Source of the DNA: Bacillota bacterium | GTDB taxonomy: Bacteria > Bacillota > Clostridia > DSM-8532 | Direction of reading: 5' to 3' | NCBI GenBank assembly: GCA_023443745.1 | Contig: JAEZTB010000064.1 | Location: 1 to 64,000, forward strand | Length of the DNA stretch: 64,000 bases | In this document: positions 34,375 to 42,753 of the stretch, in pieces | Numbering within the stretch: the first letter of the stretch is position 1 | Layout of the letters: the number at the start of each line of letters is the position of its first letter | The notes under the pieces: model-generated | The model's input: only the letters and a program-made list of their open reading frames with translations | The model's database searches: none | Told to the model about the DNA's origin: nothing | Made by a program: the position numbers and the translations under genes

Positions 34375-35688
34375 ATGAGAAATAAACCCATCAACGTAAT
34401 AGGAGCAGGACTTGCCGGCTGTGAAGCTGCCTGGCAGATTGCCAGACAAGGAATAGAGGTACGTTTGTATGAAATGAAACCGGAAAAGAAAACACCGGCT
34501 CATCATAGGGACACATTTGCCGAATTGGTCTGTAGTAATTCACTAAGAGCCGATATGCTGGAAAATGCCGTAGGGCTTTTAAAGCAAGAGCTGCGGGAGC
34601 TAGGCTCTCTTATTATGACCTGTGCCGATGAGACCAGAATTCCTGCAGGTGGAGCTTTAGCAGTGGACCGAGAAGCCTTCTCCCAGGCCGTGACCCTAAA
34701 AATCAAGGACCACCCGCTTATTAAAATCATTCATGATGAGATTACGTCATTAAGTCAGGATGATATTACTGTTGTAGCAACAGGTCCCCTTACCTCGGAC
34801 AGCCTGGCCCAGCACATAGCCGGCCTGATTGGAGGAAATAGTCTGTATTTCTTCGATGCTGCCGCTCCAATTGTACGTCTGGACAGTATCAACATGGACA
34901 GTGTTTTTAAGGCATCCCGCTATGACAAAGGGGAGGCTGATTATATCAATTGCCCCATGAACAAGGAACAATACGAAGCGTTTTATGAAGCGCTCATCAA
35001 CGCAGAAGCTGCAGAGCTTAAGGAGTTCGAAGATAATCGCGTATTCGAGGGCTGCATGCCTATTGAGACCATGGCTAGACGAGGCAGGGATACCATGCGC
35101 TTCGGGCCATTAAAGCCGGTGGGACTCACCGACCCCCATATCGGAAAGGAAAGCTACGCTGTAGTGCAATTAAGACAGGACAATACTGCGGCAACCCTGT
35201 ACAATATAGTAGGATTTCAGACACACCTTAAATGGGGTGAACAAAAACGGGTCTTTTCCATGATTCCAGGCCTTGAGCATGCTGAATTTGAGCGTTACGG
35301 CGTTATGCATCGCAATACCTTTATGAACTCACCCATGCTCCTTGACCGGGTTTATCGGATGAAAAAGCAGCCCAACCTGTTTTTTGCAGGCCAGATGACG
35401 GGTGTTGAAGGCTATGTGGAATCCACCAGCTCAGGATTTGTGGCCGGGGTGAATGCTGCTAGACAGCTAAAAAATCTTGAAGATATGATATTCCCGGGCA
35501 ATACGGCCATCGGGGCCCTGGCCCGCTATATATCAAGCCCCGTCACGGGTAAATTTCAACCTATGAACATCAATTTTGGCATTATGGATCCTATAAAGGA
35601 GAAAATTCGCAATAAGAAGGACAAGAATCGAAAACTGGCTGAAAAAGCATTGGATGCTTTAAATGAATATAAGCAGCAATTAGGCTGA
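34375..35688 (+). CDS. trmFO: folate-dependent tRNA m5U54 methyltransferase TrmFO
   Basis: A 437-residue FAD protein that methylates U54 in the T loop of tRNA with methylene-tetrahydrofolate. The FAD-binding start is VIGAGLAGCEAAWQIA, followed by CSNSLRAD with the catalytic-region Cys, VATGPLTSDSLA, PIVRLDSINMD, CPMNKEQYEAF, GCMPIETMARRGRDTMRFGPLKPVGL and FFAGQMTGVEGYVESTSSG. Shine-Dalgarno AAGGAG. It normally follows topA; here the CapA-like gene on the opposite strand lies between. Confidence 0.96.
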   Translation: MRNKPINVIGAGLAGCEAAWQIARQGIEVRLYEMKPEKKTPAHHRDTFAELVCSNSLRADMLENAVGLLKQELRELGSLIMTCADETRIPAGGALAVDREAFSQAVTLKIKDHPLIKIIHDEITSLSQDDITVVATGPLTSDSLAQHIAGLIGGNSLYFFDAAAPIVRLDSINMDSVFKASRYDKGEADYINCPMNKEQYEAFYEALINAEAAELKEFEDNRVFEGCMPIETMARRGRDTMRFGPLKPVGLTDPHIGKESYAVVQLRQDNTAATLYNIVGFQTHLKWGEQKRVFSMIPGLEHAEFERYGVMHRNTFMNSPMLLDRVYRMKKQPNLFFAGQMTGVEGYVESTSSGFVAGVNAARQLKNLEDMIFPGNTAIGALARYISSPVTGKFQPMNINFGIMDPIKEKIRNKKDKNRKLAEKALDALNEYKQQLG

Positions 35689-35766
35689 TTTATGGTTGTT
35701 GTTTCAGACAACCCAGAAAAAAATCAGTATTATGTAACGAATCACATTTTGTAAGAGGAGAAGTAT

Positions 35767-36738
35767 ATGAAAAAACTAGGGCTTAAATACCTTATTCCCG
35801 TTTTTGTTGTGATAATAGGGTTGTGGCTCATGACAGGGATTTACACCATAAAATCCGATGGAGGAGAGCGCGCAATACTCACCCAATTTGGCCGGTATGT
35901 CAAAACGGTTGAGGAAGCAGGGCTTCGCTGGCATTTACCCTATCCTATACAGGAGGTCGAAATTGTCAAAGCCGACGTTATCCGAACCCTGGAGTTGGGG
36001 TACAGAACCCAGCAGGTTGGCGAAAGCGGAGGAAATTCTACATATTCGACAGTTCCACAGGAATCTCTAATGATAACGGGAGATGAGAATTTAGTACATA
36101 CCGAATCCGTCATTCAATACAGAATTATCAATGTCAAGGACTATGTCTTTAATGTCGACCGTGCTCTGGACACCTTCAAAATGGCGGCTGAATCGTCGGT
36201 ACGGCGTGTCGTAGCCAACCATAAGCTCAATGATGTCCTGACTGATCAAAAGGACATTATTCAGCTTGAAATAAGAGAAGATCTTCAGGGCATATGCAAT
36301 GAATATCAATTGGGAATTGACGTTACAAAAATTGCGCTGCAGGCGGTTTATGCGCCACCTGAGGTTCAGGAGGCTTTTGATGACGTTATTAAAGCCCGTG
36401 AGGATATGAATCGTTTTATCAACGAAGCCCAGAAACAGGCCAATGAAGTTTTGCCTGCTGCTGAAGCAAAGGCTCAGGAAATTCTGAATCAGGCAAGCGC
36501 CTACAAGGAGAAGCGTATATCGGAAGCCAAGGGTGATGTGGAGAACTTCAAACAGGTTCTGGCCAATTATGTCCTTGGTCCACAGGTTACCCGTACCCGT
36601 ATGTATCTTGAAACCATGCAGGAGGTTCTGCCTAAAGCCAAGATTTATATTATGAATGACAATGGTGAAACACTCCGTTTCCTTCCTCTTGAAAACAACA
36701 ATCAGAAGCCGGCGGCTTCCGGACAAGAGGTTGAATAA
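35767..36738 (+). CDS. hflK: HflK, SPFH-family membrane protein
   Basis: A 323-residue SPFH/band 7 protein with an N-terminal transmembrane anchor (about 6-27). The band 7 domain is about 25-215 (GGERAILTQFGRYVKTVEEAGLRWHLPYPIQEVEIV). A coiled coil follows with Ala/Glu-rich EVLPAAEAKAQEILNQASAYKEKRI. With HflC it forms a large cage around FtsH in other bacteria and modulates membrane proteolysis; the bulk lies outside the cytoplasmic membrane. It is paired with hflC, 42 bases downstream. The Shine-Dalgarno is AGAGGAG. Role in Firmicutes is less studied. Confidence 0.92.
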   Translation: MKKLGLKYLIPVFVVIIGLWLMTGIYTIKSDGGERAILTQFGRYVKTVEEAGLRWHLPYPIQEVEIVKADVIRTLELGYRTQQVGESGGNSTYSTVPQESLMITGDENLVHTESVIQYRIINVKDYVFNVDRALDTFKMAAESSVRRVVANHKLNDVLTDQKDIIQLEIREDLQGICNEYQLGIDVTKIALQAVYAPPEVQEAFDDVIKAREDMNRFINEAQKQANEVLPAAEAKAQEILNQASAYKEKRISEAKGDVENFKQVLANYVLGPQVTRTRMYLETMQEVLPKAKIYIMNDNGETLRFLPLENNNQKPAASGQEVE

Positions 36739-36780
36739 GTTTAAGAAGTCTATTTGCCATTCATAGAAAGGAGCCCATAA

Positions 36781-37800
36781 ATGGATAATACAAATTCTGA
36801 ATTCCAGCAGCAATATAAAGCTCAAAAAGATAAAAACGTGAAAATCAATACTGAACCCTTCAAAGGATTTTTAAAGAGCCTGGGGTTCTCCGTACTGTTC
36901 TTGTTCGTGGTCATCATACTTCTGTCCTCCTTCCTTTTTACGGTGGGAGAGAGGGAACAGGTTGTCATAACCCAGTTTGATAAAATTGTCCGGGTTATTG
37001 TTGACGATATTAACGATCCTTCCATACAGGGTTTAAAGAATGATCCACGCTTTGACGGCATTAAGCTTCAGCAGGGTAAAGGTTTATTTTTCAAGATACC
37101 GCTGATACAAAAGGCCGAGCATTTTTCCAACCAGCTCCTGACCTACGATACATCTGCCGAAGAGGTCTTTACACGGGACAAGAAAACCATATTACTTGAT
37201 AATTATGCCCAATGGACCATTCAAAACCCTGCTGCTTTTATGGTCCACATCGGAAATTTTGACTCTGCAAATCAGAGAATTGACGAATTTATTTATTCTA
37301 AGATGAGAGAAGAAATCGGCAAGATTGATGCCCATGTTCTAATTGCCGATAAGGACTACATGCTGAGCATGCTTCAAAATGTAGAGCAGTATGTTAATAG
37401 CATGCTTGAGCCATTAGGGGTAAAGGTCATGGATATACGCATCAAGAGGACCGAGTTTCCCGACGAGACCAAACCCAGCATTTATGAGCAGATGCGTTCG
37501 GAAAGGCAGGCTGTTGCCACAAAGTATCGTGCAGATGGCCAGAAAAAATCCAGAACCATTTTGTCTGAAGCCAATAAGAATGCTACTGTCATTGAAGCCC
37601 AAGCTTATGAACAGGCCCAGAAGCTCAAGGGTGAAGGTGATGCACAAGCGCTTCAAATCTATGCCGAGGCCTATAATGTAGATCCGGATTTCTATGAATT
37701 CTGGAAGACCCTGCAGACCTACAGAGAGATCATTGATGAGGATACCACCATCATGATAAGCCCGGATTCACAATTTGCCAAGTATATCTACGGGAAATAA
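36781..37800 (+). CDS. hflC: HflC, SPFH-family membrane protein
   Basis: A 339-residue partner of HflK. It has a longer polar N-terminus, a transmembrane segment about 36-58 (VLFLFVVIILLSSFLFTVG), and a band 7 domain starting EREQVVITQFDKIVRVIVDD. The conserved HflC block DIRIKRTEFPDETKPSIYEQMRSER..KYRADGQKKSRTI is present, then a coiled coil and YEFWKTLQTYREII and SPDSQF near the end. AAAGGAG precedes the ATG. It is expected to form the heteromeric HflKC complex. Confidence 0.93.
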   Translation: MDNTNSEFQQQYKAQKDKNVKINTEPFKGFLKSLGFSVLFLFVVIILLSSFLFTVGEREQVVITQFDKIVRVIVDDINDPSIQGLKNDPRFDGIKLQQGKGLFFKIPLIQKAEHFSNQLLTYDTSAEEVFTRDKKTILLDNYAQWTIQNPAAFMVHIGNFDSANQRIDEFIYSKMREEIGKIDAHVLIADKDYMLSMLQNVEQYVNSMLEPLGVKVMDIRIKRTEFPDETKPSIYEQMRSERQAVATKYRADGQKKSRTILSEANKNATVIEAQAYEQAQKLKGEGDAQALQIYAEAYNVDPDFYEFWKTLQTYREIIDEDTTIMISPDSQFAKYIYGK

Positions 37801-37875
37801 GAATCCCACCCGCGGACAGCCTTGAAATAGCTTAGCAAGAATACATATGAAATGGCTAGCGAAAGGAGGAAATGA

Positions 37876-38100
37876 ATGATAATCAATTTATTTGCCATGG
37901 AATCGGATTTTTTCATGAATCGTGTTTTTGGTGGTTTCATTTATTTCCTCATGCTAGCTGCAATAGCCATGTCATTGCTTAATACGATTATTGTGTTACT
38001 CCCTGCCATATTCATAGCAGTTGTATCTTTTGTATTTGGTATCCCCGAATATCTAACGGGTTACATTGCTGTGGCTCTTTCGGTGTGTAAGAACGAGTAA
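37876..38100 (+). CDS. small two-segment membrane protein, unknown function
   Basis: A 74-residue protein with two hydrophobic helices (about 19-42 and 46-70). A very good Shine-Dalgarno (AAAGGAGG, seven bases) supports it as real. It has no recognised family. It lies 75 bases after hflC and its stop overlaps the start of the hairpin array before the SecA-like gene. It could be an accessory of HflKC or of the SecA-like ATPase; neither is shown. Confidence 0.6.
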   Translation: MIINLFAMESDFFMNRVFGGFIYFLMLAAIAMSLLNTIIVLLPAIFIAVVSFVFGIPEYLTGYIAVALSVCKNE

Positions 38101-38208
38101 ATACTCCTTTATCATGATGACACGAAAAAAATCATGTCTATTTGATGAAGGATATTTTATAAATACTCCTTCATCATAACGGCATGGGTTATGATAAGGA
38201 GTATTTTT
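38099..38208 (+). promoter_or_regulatory. double hairpin that buries the SecA2-like gene's ribosome site
   Basis: Hairpin 2 is strong: 38161-38180 pairs with 38188-38206 as 19 base pairs with one bulged C (38172) and a seven-base loop. Its 3' arm contains the AAGGAG Shine-Dalgarno (38196-38201), and five T run up to the ATG at 38209. Hairpin 1 (38099-38114 with about 38142-38157) is a weaker version with related arms (AAATACTCCTT..AAGGATATTT). The outermost arms of both also match, so a single 110-base inverted repeat is possible. Expected effect: transcription termination or blocked translation unless opened. Confidence 0.7.
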
Positions 38209-40494
38209 ATGAATAAAATAGTTCGCTCTCAACTAGGACATGATTCGTTATATACTGATTTCATCTTAAATATAAAAAAAAACAAGTGGGAGGATTGGGA
38301 AGAGAAGGATTTAGTAGCCCTACTCCAGAAATGTGCTCGAAGTAATGAGGGAGTTACGGAAGCATACAGTATCCTTAAAGAAATCATCCGAAGAAAAACC
38401 GGTCTATCTTTATTTGACACACAACTAATGGCTGCATATTCGATGCAGCAGGGGCGAATTGCAGAGCTACCCACCGGTGAGGGAAAAACACTTGCGGCCG
38501 TAGTTACCGCGATCGTTCTTGCAATGCAAAAAACGCCTGTTCAGATTTTAGTATTCAATGATTATCTGTCATACCGGGATTACAGTAAAAACCTGCCAAT
38601 TTATTCTGCTTGCGGGCTGACTTGTGGCTATATTATAGAGTCTTCTGACTTTGCCCATAGAAAAGCGGCCTATTCTTGTGATGTGGTTTATGTGTCGGCA
38701 AAGGAGGCCGCATTTGATTATTTGCGCGGTTTCCTCTGCACAGAAAAAGGGCAGATACTATTTAACTCCTTTTCTATTGCCCTTGTAGATGAAGCGGATT
38801 CTATTCTGATTGACGAAGCACGAACACCACTGGTTTTAGCTGGAAACGCTGATAGTCGCCCATCAATGGCGGTTCAGGTTGCTAAGGCTGTTTCGGAATT
38901 GTCAGGAAATGATTTTGAAGTCAATCAAGCCGATAATCAAGTATGGCTGACGGAATCAGGCATTGAGTCAATGGAAGCAAAATTGCAGATTGGAAATCTG
39001 TATGCAAGTATAAACGCAGATGTGCTTGCAATGATTAATGCGGCGTTAGAGGCAAAATATCTTTTAGAAAAAGACAAAGATTACATTATAAAAAATGGCA
39101 CTATACTGGTCATTGATCAATCTACGGGACATGTTGCCGAAAACAGACGCTTCCCTGATTTATTGCATCAGGCAGTAGAAATGCAGGAATTAGGGTCACA
39201 GGAAGCCCCATCTGTTATTTACAACTCCATGAGCATGCAGGCATTTTTACTGAAATACAAAATGCTTTGCGGCATGACAGGAACTGCAGCATCTTCCGTA
39301 TCGGAGTTTAGAAAAATGTATGAGTTGGAAGTTGATGTAATCCCACCGCACCTGCCATGTATTCGCATTGACCATCCCGATTCAATATTCCTAGACAAGA
39401 AAGAGCAAGAAGCCGCTATTCTATCCTGTATACAAGCCGCGCATGTTAAGGGACAACCTGTTCTGATTGGTACGCAGAGCGTACAGGAATCGGAACACTT
39501 TTCTGAGTTATTGACGCAGCAGGATATAATACATAGCGTTCTTAATGCCAGAAACGACGCAGAGGAAGCCGCGATTATTGCGGAAGCCGGGAAACCGTTT
39601 CAAATTACAATTTCAACAAATATGGCCGGACGCGGCGTTGATATCCGGCTTGGTGGTAGCGATGAAAAACAGGCTGACTTTGTTCGTGCCGCAGGCGGTC
39701 TATTTGTGGTAAGTACGGGAATCAACCGCAGTATTCGCATTGACAATCAATTGCGGGGGCGTGCCGGGCGGCAGGGGGATCCGGGTGAAAGCCAGTTTTT
39801 TGTTGGCTTAAGAGATTTAACATTGGAAACTTTTTTTGAGATTGAGTTTTATGATTATAAGAAATACCCTAATCTGTTGCGTCGCGCCCAAAAGATACAA
39901 GAAGGCAAAGACGTAGAAGCCCGGTATATGTTGGAACGATATTCACAGATTCTTGAAGAGCAGAGAAAATATGTGACCAAATATCGAACTCAACTTTTAT
40001 TGGATTTGAAGGCCTCAGGAATCATGCAGGAAGAAGAACCTGTACTTTATCAGGAGTTAGTTGACCGTTCGGGAATGCATGGGGTGACTATTGCTGAAAA
40101 ACAATTGACACTTTACTTTATCAATATGAATTGGGCCGCTTATTTAGCGGCTATGGAAGATAAACGTAACGGCATCCATCTGATGGTTATCGGGGGCAAA
40201 AGTCCTTTGGAGGAGTATCAGATGTTTGCGGTTTTGGCATTTGATGAAATGTTGGCGGATATTAAACGCGATGTAGTGGATTACATGAGGAAATGCAATA
40301 TTACTGAAAATGGAATTGACATGGAAGAAGCTGGCCTTTCGGCAGCCACAACAACATGGACTTATATGATTAATGAAAGCGCCGGCCAGTTTAGCCGGAT
40401 TCCGAGCTTGGTCAAGTCCATGTCAAATACCATAAAGGGAACAGTTTTCACATTTCAGGGTCTTTTGGCAAAGCTAAAAAGAAAATTCCACTGA
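38209..40494 (+). CDS. SecA2-like preprotein translocase ATPase, orphan
   Basis: A 761-residue SecA homologue. Walker A is PTGEGKT (residues 88-94). VFNDYLSYRDYSKNL, then DEADSILIDEARTPL (Walker B region) and GMTGTAASSVSEF follow. The second helicase domain has ISTNMAGRGVDIRLGGSD and IDNQLRGRAGRQGDPGESQFF. A helical scaffold ends it; there is no C-terminal SEC-C zinc motif. It is shorter than housekeeping SecA (often above 800 residues) and the N-terminus is diverged. No SecY2, Asp proteins or substrate gene is adjacent. It is best seen as an accessory SecA. ATG 38209 has AAGGAG in the hairpin; ATG 38191 does not. Confidence 0.85.
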   Translation: MNKIVRSQLGHDSLYTDFILNIKKNKWEDWEEKDLVALLQKCARSNEGVTEAYSILKEIIRRKTGLSLFDTQLMAAYSMQQGRIAELPTGEGKTLAAVVTAIVLAMQKTPVQILVFNDYLSYRDYSKNLPIYSACGLTCGYIIESSDFAHRKAAYSCDVVYVSAKEAAFDYLRGFLCTEKGQILFNSFSIALVDEADSILIDEARTPLVLAGNADSRPSMAVQVAKAVSELSGNDFEVNQADNQVWLTESGIESMEAKLQIGNLYASINADVLAMINAALEAKYLLEKDKDYIIKNGTILVIDQSTGHVAENRRFPDLLHQAVEMQELGSQEAPSVIYNSMSMQAFLLKYKMLCGMTGTAASSVSEFRKMYELEVDVIPPHLPCIRIDHPDSIFLDKKEQEAAILSCIQAAHVKGQPVLIGTQSVQESEHFSELLTQQDIIHSVLNARNDAEEAAIIAEAGKPFQITISTNMAGRGVDIRLGGSDEKQADFVRAAGGLFVVSTGINRSIRIDNQLRGRAGRQGDPGESQFFVGLRDLTLETFFEIEFYDYKKYPNLLRRAQKIQEGKDVEARYMLERYSQILEEQRKYVTKYRTQLLLDLKASGIMQEEEPVLYQELVDRSGMHGVTIAEKQLTLYFINMNWAAYLAAMEDKRNGIHLMVIGGKSPLEEYQMFAVLAFDEMLADIKRDVVDYMRKCNITENGIDMEEAGLSAATTTWTYMINESAGQFSRIPSLVKSMSNTIKGTVFTFQGLLAKLKRKFH

Positions 40495-40977
40495 CTAGCT
40501 AAGCATTATGATGTCTTCAAAAGACCCCCCAACCACTTTGACCAGGTCGTTGGGAGCTATTTCAATCTGGGAACCGATTCTTCCGCCGCTCAGGATGATT
40601 TTGTCGAAGCTGCTGGCGCTTGAATGTATAACGGTTGGATAGGATTTTTTCATGCCGACGGGGGTGCAGCCTCCCCGGATATAGCCTGTAACAGGGGTAA
40701 TATCCTTGACCGGAATCATTTCAACTGATTTTTCATGCACAGCAGCTGCTGCTTTCTTCAGGTCAAGCTCTTCGGCAACGGGTATGACAAAGACGAAGTA
40801 GTCCTTGCTCTTGCCTTGGGTAACCAATGTTTTGAAACATCTTTCCGGAGGCTGGTTGAGAGTCTTAGCCACAGAAACGCCGTCCATAAATTCATCACAG
40901 GCATAATGATACACCCTATAGCTAACAGCATTTTTTTCCAAAATTCTCATAGCATTTGTTTTGATTTCTTTAGCCAT
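40495..40977 (-). CDS. ybaK: Cys-tRNA(Pro)/Cys-tRNA(Cys) deacylase YbaK
   Basis: A 160-residue member of the YbaK/EbsC family that clears Cys mischarged on tRNA-Pro. The family pattern is visible: NAMRILEKNAVSYRVYHY, CFKTLVTQGKSKDYFVFVIPVAEELDLKKAA, GYIRGGCTPVGMKKSYPTVI (with the GGCTPxG loop) and SGGRIGSQIEIAPNDLVKV. Cytosolic. It is convergent with the SecA2-like gene, ends touching. The Shine-Dalgarno is weak. Confidence 0.92.
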   Translation of the reverse strand: MAKEIKTNAMRILEKNAVSYRVYHYACDEFMDGVSVAKTLNQPPERCFKTLVTQGKSKDYFVFVIPVAEELDLKKAAAAVHEKSVEMIPVKDITPVTGYIRGGCTPVGMKKSYPTVIHSSASSFDKIILSGGRIGSQIEIAPNDLVKVVGGSFEDIIMLS

Positions 40978-41008
40978 CTTAAATACCCACTCACTTTTAG
41001 TAAACTTT

Positions 41009-41207
41009 AGGAATGACCAAATAATAAATTCCGATTCCTTGAACGGTTATTTTCCGCCCTTCCTGCGTTAACGGGTCGAGGCATGTTGTGCTCAAAGCGC
41101 ACTCTGTTGTCGTCGGTTGTAATAAAGCAATTATTACGCCCTCCTCCGCCTTGGAAGGACAAAAAATTCCTCGTCCAAAAAACCGGTTTTATTATTTAGT
41201 CATTCCT
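41009..41207. repeat. 199-base inverted-repeat element carrying a GGGTCGAGG box
   Basis: The ends are inverted repeats: AGGAATGACCAAATAATAAA (41009 on) and, at 41183-41207, its near-complement (20 of 21 matching). Inside are the box ACGGGTCGAGGCATGTT (from 41071), a small GTGC/GCAC hairpin (41088-41102), TCTG (41103), a GTAATAA/TTATTAC hairpin (41119-41137) and GGAAGG paired with upstream CCTTCC. No protein is encoded. It could be a miniature mobile element or a structured RNA. The box is the same as in the other repeat loci. Confidence 0.65.
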
Positions 41208-41367
41208 TAGGGAACCTCAATTAGTATAACATTATTGAAAAAACAAAACATCAGATCTATCTGGCAACATTTACACATACTGACAAGAAAAAATAATCTT
41301 CAAATGAGACTAAACTACCCTCAAAAAATCAATACTTACTATAGGTGTTTTTTTGACAGCCAATCGA

Positions 41368-41420
41368 GACTCTAAGACCCCGGAATACATAAGTTTTACA
41401 GCACATGATTTCTTAGAGTC
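41368..41420 (+). promoter_or_regulatory. inverted repeat in the RND operon leader
   Basis: A perfect ten-base inverted repeat, GACTCTAAGA (41368-41377) and TCTTAGAGTC (41411-41420), encloses 33 bases just before the fusion-protein gene (start 41452). A shorter CAGAT-CT-ATCTG palindrome lies near 41250. Either could be an operator or a leader hairpin. A TTGACA at 41353 has no convincing -10. Confidence 0.45.
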
Positions 41421-41451
41421 GACAATTTTCAAAGGTGAGAGGGTAGATAAG

Positions 41452-42753
41452 ATGCTTACTAAAAAAGGCATGCCTAAAAAATTAGGTATTTATTTGAGTT
41501 TAATTTTGGTTATTGCTTGTATAACGTCATGCGCTCATCCAATTCAGGAGGATTCCAGCAAAATAATCGTACCGGTAACCGTCACGAAGGTCTTAAGAGG
41601 AACCATTGACAATATTACGCATTACACGGGGCTGGTTCAGCCAAGTAAGCTTGCCTATGTGGTATCACCTGTGGCTGGAAAGGTTGCTTCAACGTTTTTT
41701 GAAGTTGGGGACTATGTTAAGGAGGGTGACTTGCTCTTTTCTCTTGACAATTCCCAACTAGAAGACAGCATCAAAGTCCTGGAAGAGCAGTTAAAGGTTG
41801 CCGAGGCCACTCTCTCGTTGGCTCAAACAGGTGTCATTTCTGCATCAGGCGGTCAATATGAAAGCCAGAGGCTTCAGTTGAAAACTGCCCTGAAAAGTGC
41901 AGAAGATAATTTTACTGCGGCTAAGGTGGCCTATGACAGCGCTGCCCTGATGTATGAAGTCAAGCTTATCAACCAGCTTCAATATAATCAAATCAAGAAT
42001 CAGTATAAGCAGGCTCAGAATGCCTTAAACTCTGCCATCCAGGCAAGGGACCTCTATGAAAGCAAGCTTTCAAAGGATGCCCAAACAGCGGCTCAAGATC
42101 AGTTCAATCAAGCACAGGCCTCCTATGATATGCTTAAGCTTCAGATAGAAAATACTAGGAAACAACTGGCCTATACTCAGGTTAAATCCCCCATGGACGG
42201 TGTAATTGCCACCAAGGACATTGTAACAGGATGTTTGATTTCAAATACCATGACACCTTACACCATCATGAAAACCGATCGGGTTCAGGTTGTCCTTTCA
42301 GTCACTGAAAAAGTCATCAATAGAATTAAAAAGGGCGACACCCTTGATATCACGATCCCTTCCATCAGTACAAACTCTTTCAATGGTGTGATAGCCACCG
42401 TAAGCCCGGCAGTGGATCAAAAAACATTGACATATAGTATTCGTATTGATGTTATAAACAGCGGGAATCTCATAAAGCCCGGTATGACAGCAAAAGTGGG
42501 TATTTTAACAGATCGTCATGAAAATGCCATTCTTGTACCCGATTCCTCTGTTCTTACCAATGAAAATGGCAGCTTTGTATATGTGGCGGAAAACAATCAA
42601 GCGGTTATGAAGTATGTCAATACGGGCATTGCCAGCAGTGATAAAACTGAAATTTTAAACGGGATTAATGAAGGTGAGCTTCTGGTCGTAAAAGGACAGC
42701 ATTTCCTTAAGCCTAATGATGCTGTGATCATCTCGGGGGAGGATAACCAATGA
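41452..42753 (+). CDS. RND efflux membrane-fusion lipoprotein
   Basis: A 433-residue HlyD/AcrA-type adaptor. The signal peptide ends in a lipobox (ITSC, Cys about 25). The lipoyl-like halves are GKVASTFFEVGDYVKEGDLLFSLD and QVKSPMDGVIATKDIVTG, split by a coiled-coil hairpin (about 90-215). Beta-barrel and membrane-proximal parts follow (VILSVTEKVINRIKKGD, LVPDSSVLTNENG). ATG 41452 has GAGAGGG upstream. It overlaps the pump gene by four bases; together they would form a pump that moves substrates out across the single membrane. Confidence 0.9.
   Translation: MLTKKGMPKKLGIYLSLILVIACITSCAHPIQEDSSKIIVPVTVTKVLRGTIDNITHYTGLVQPSKLAYVVSPVAGKVASTFFEVGDYVKEGDLLFSLDNSQLEDSIKVLEEQLKVAEATLSLAQTGVISASGGQYESQRLQLKTALKSAEDNFTAAKVAYDSAALMYEVKLINQLQYNQIKNQYKQAQNALNSAIQARDLYESKLSKDAQTAAQDQFNQAQASYDMLKLQIENTRKQLAYTQVKSPMDGVIATKDIVTGCLISNTMTPYTIMKTDRVQVVLSVTEKVINRIKKGDTLDITIPSISTNSFNGVIATVSPAVDQKTLTYSIRIDVINSGNLIKPGMTAKVGILTDRHENAILVPDSSVLTNENGSFVYVAENNQAVMKYVNTGIASSDKTEILNGINEGELLVVKGQHFLKPNDAVIISGEDNQ

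Noticed and set aside
38099..38208. Hairpin array before the SecA2-like gene considered mainly as a MITE
   Set aside because: Arms match each other and the left-edge leader, but the Shine-Dalgarno placement and U-tract fit a leader device better; a mobile origin is still possible.
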